This document shows, one piece after another, positions 63,833 through 64,000 of a stretch of DNA of 64,000 bases; position 1 is the first letter of the stretch, and every line of letters starts with the position of its first letter. Below the pieces are notes generated by a model that saw only the letters and a list, made by a program, of their open reading frames with translations, was not told where the DNA came from and did not search any database. Position numbers and translations under genes: made by a program. This DNA comes from Amaurobius ferox (taxonomy: Eukaryota; Arthropoda; Arachnida; Araneae; Amaurobiidae). The stretch covers positions 95,230,568-95,294,567 of the forward strand of contig OX578152.1 of NCBI GenBank assembly GCA_951213105.1, written 5' to 3'.

Positions 63833-64000
63833 GTTGAGCGTCAGTAAATTTTCTGCCCTATCCGCGCTTTGTTAACTTTCGCGGCACACGTTTTTCGCCG
63901 AAATTCTGTTCAAACAGTTGCGAAATATTTTCTGAAAGATAACATGCAATACTTAGATTATATTAAAACTAAATTTAATACTCAATAAAACATAGAATAC
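63833..64000. mobile_element. Long-TIR MITE, copy 3, running off the right edge
   Basis: AAGGTTGAGCGTCAGTAAAT, CCGCGCTTTGTTAACTTTCG and TTAGATTATATTAAAACTAA match the left arms of the copies at 16554 and 52468. Only the first 168 bp are in the window. Confidence 0.85.

Overview
The window is eukaryotic, AT-rich and dominated by transposable elements, with almost no host coding sequence. Decayed hAT/ZMYM-type, Tigger, Tc1/mariner and Mutator-like transposases sit beside jockey-like and I-like LINEs. There is also one large single-coding-exon orphan gene. This mix suggests an arthropod. My best guess is a spider, because the repeat and orphan-protein style resembles orb-weaver genomes; that is inference, not proof. 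I found no tRNA, rRNA or CRISPR locus.

Layout. 1-7.5 kb: LINE fragments, a fold-back repeat, a DINE-like repeat, SINEs and a short piggyBac-like MITE. 7.5-10.3 kb: a broken hAT transposase interrupted by a large fold-back. 10.4-11.7 kb: a minus-strand terminal exon made of about 23 nearly identical 48-bp repeats. 11.8-16.1 kb: AT-rich DNA with nothing recognisable. 16.1-21.4 kb: a Tigger element with intact ends that hosts a long-TIR MITE and a jockey ORF1 fragment. 21.6-26.1 kb: a MITE, a mariner/Tc1 copy and a second hAT, the last two with ends and target duplications. 27-42.3 kb: repeats I interpret as non-autonomous Helentrons (HINE/DINE-1-like) of families A, B and C, with nested Tc1, MULE and a miniature LTR element, ending in a 68-bp satellite. 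42.3-46.5 kb: an I-like LINE and SINEs. 47.7-50.3 kb: the intact 790-residue orphan gene. 51-58.7 kb: family C, a long-TIR MITE, a 140-bp satellite and a jockey ORF2. 58.7-64 kb: more B, C and A repeats and a third long-TIR MITE running off the edge.

Two loci look like host genes: the 790-residue gene (47849-50221, minus) and, less certainly, the minisatellite exon (10407-11714, minus). Everything else coding is broken transposon sequence, so there is no pathway to reconstruct. The main interest lies in the order of nested insertions, the HINE architecture shared by several repeat families, and a miniature LTR element whose primer-binding region matches an entire tRNA-Trp 3' half.
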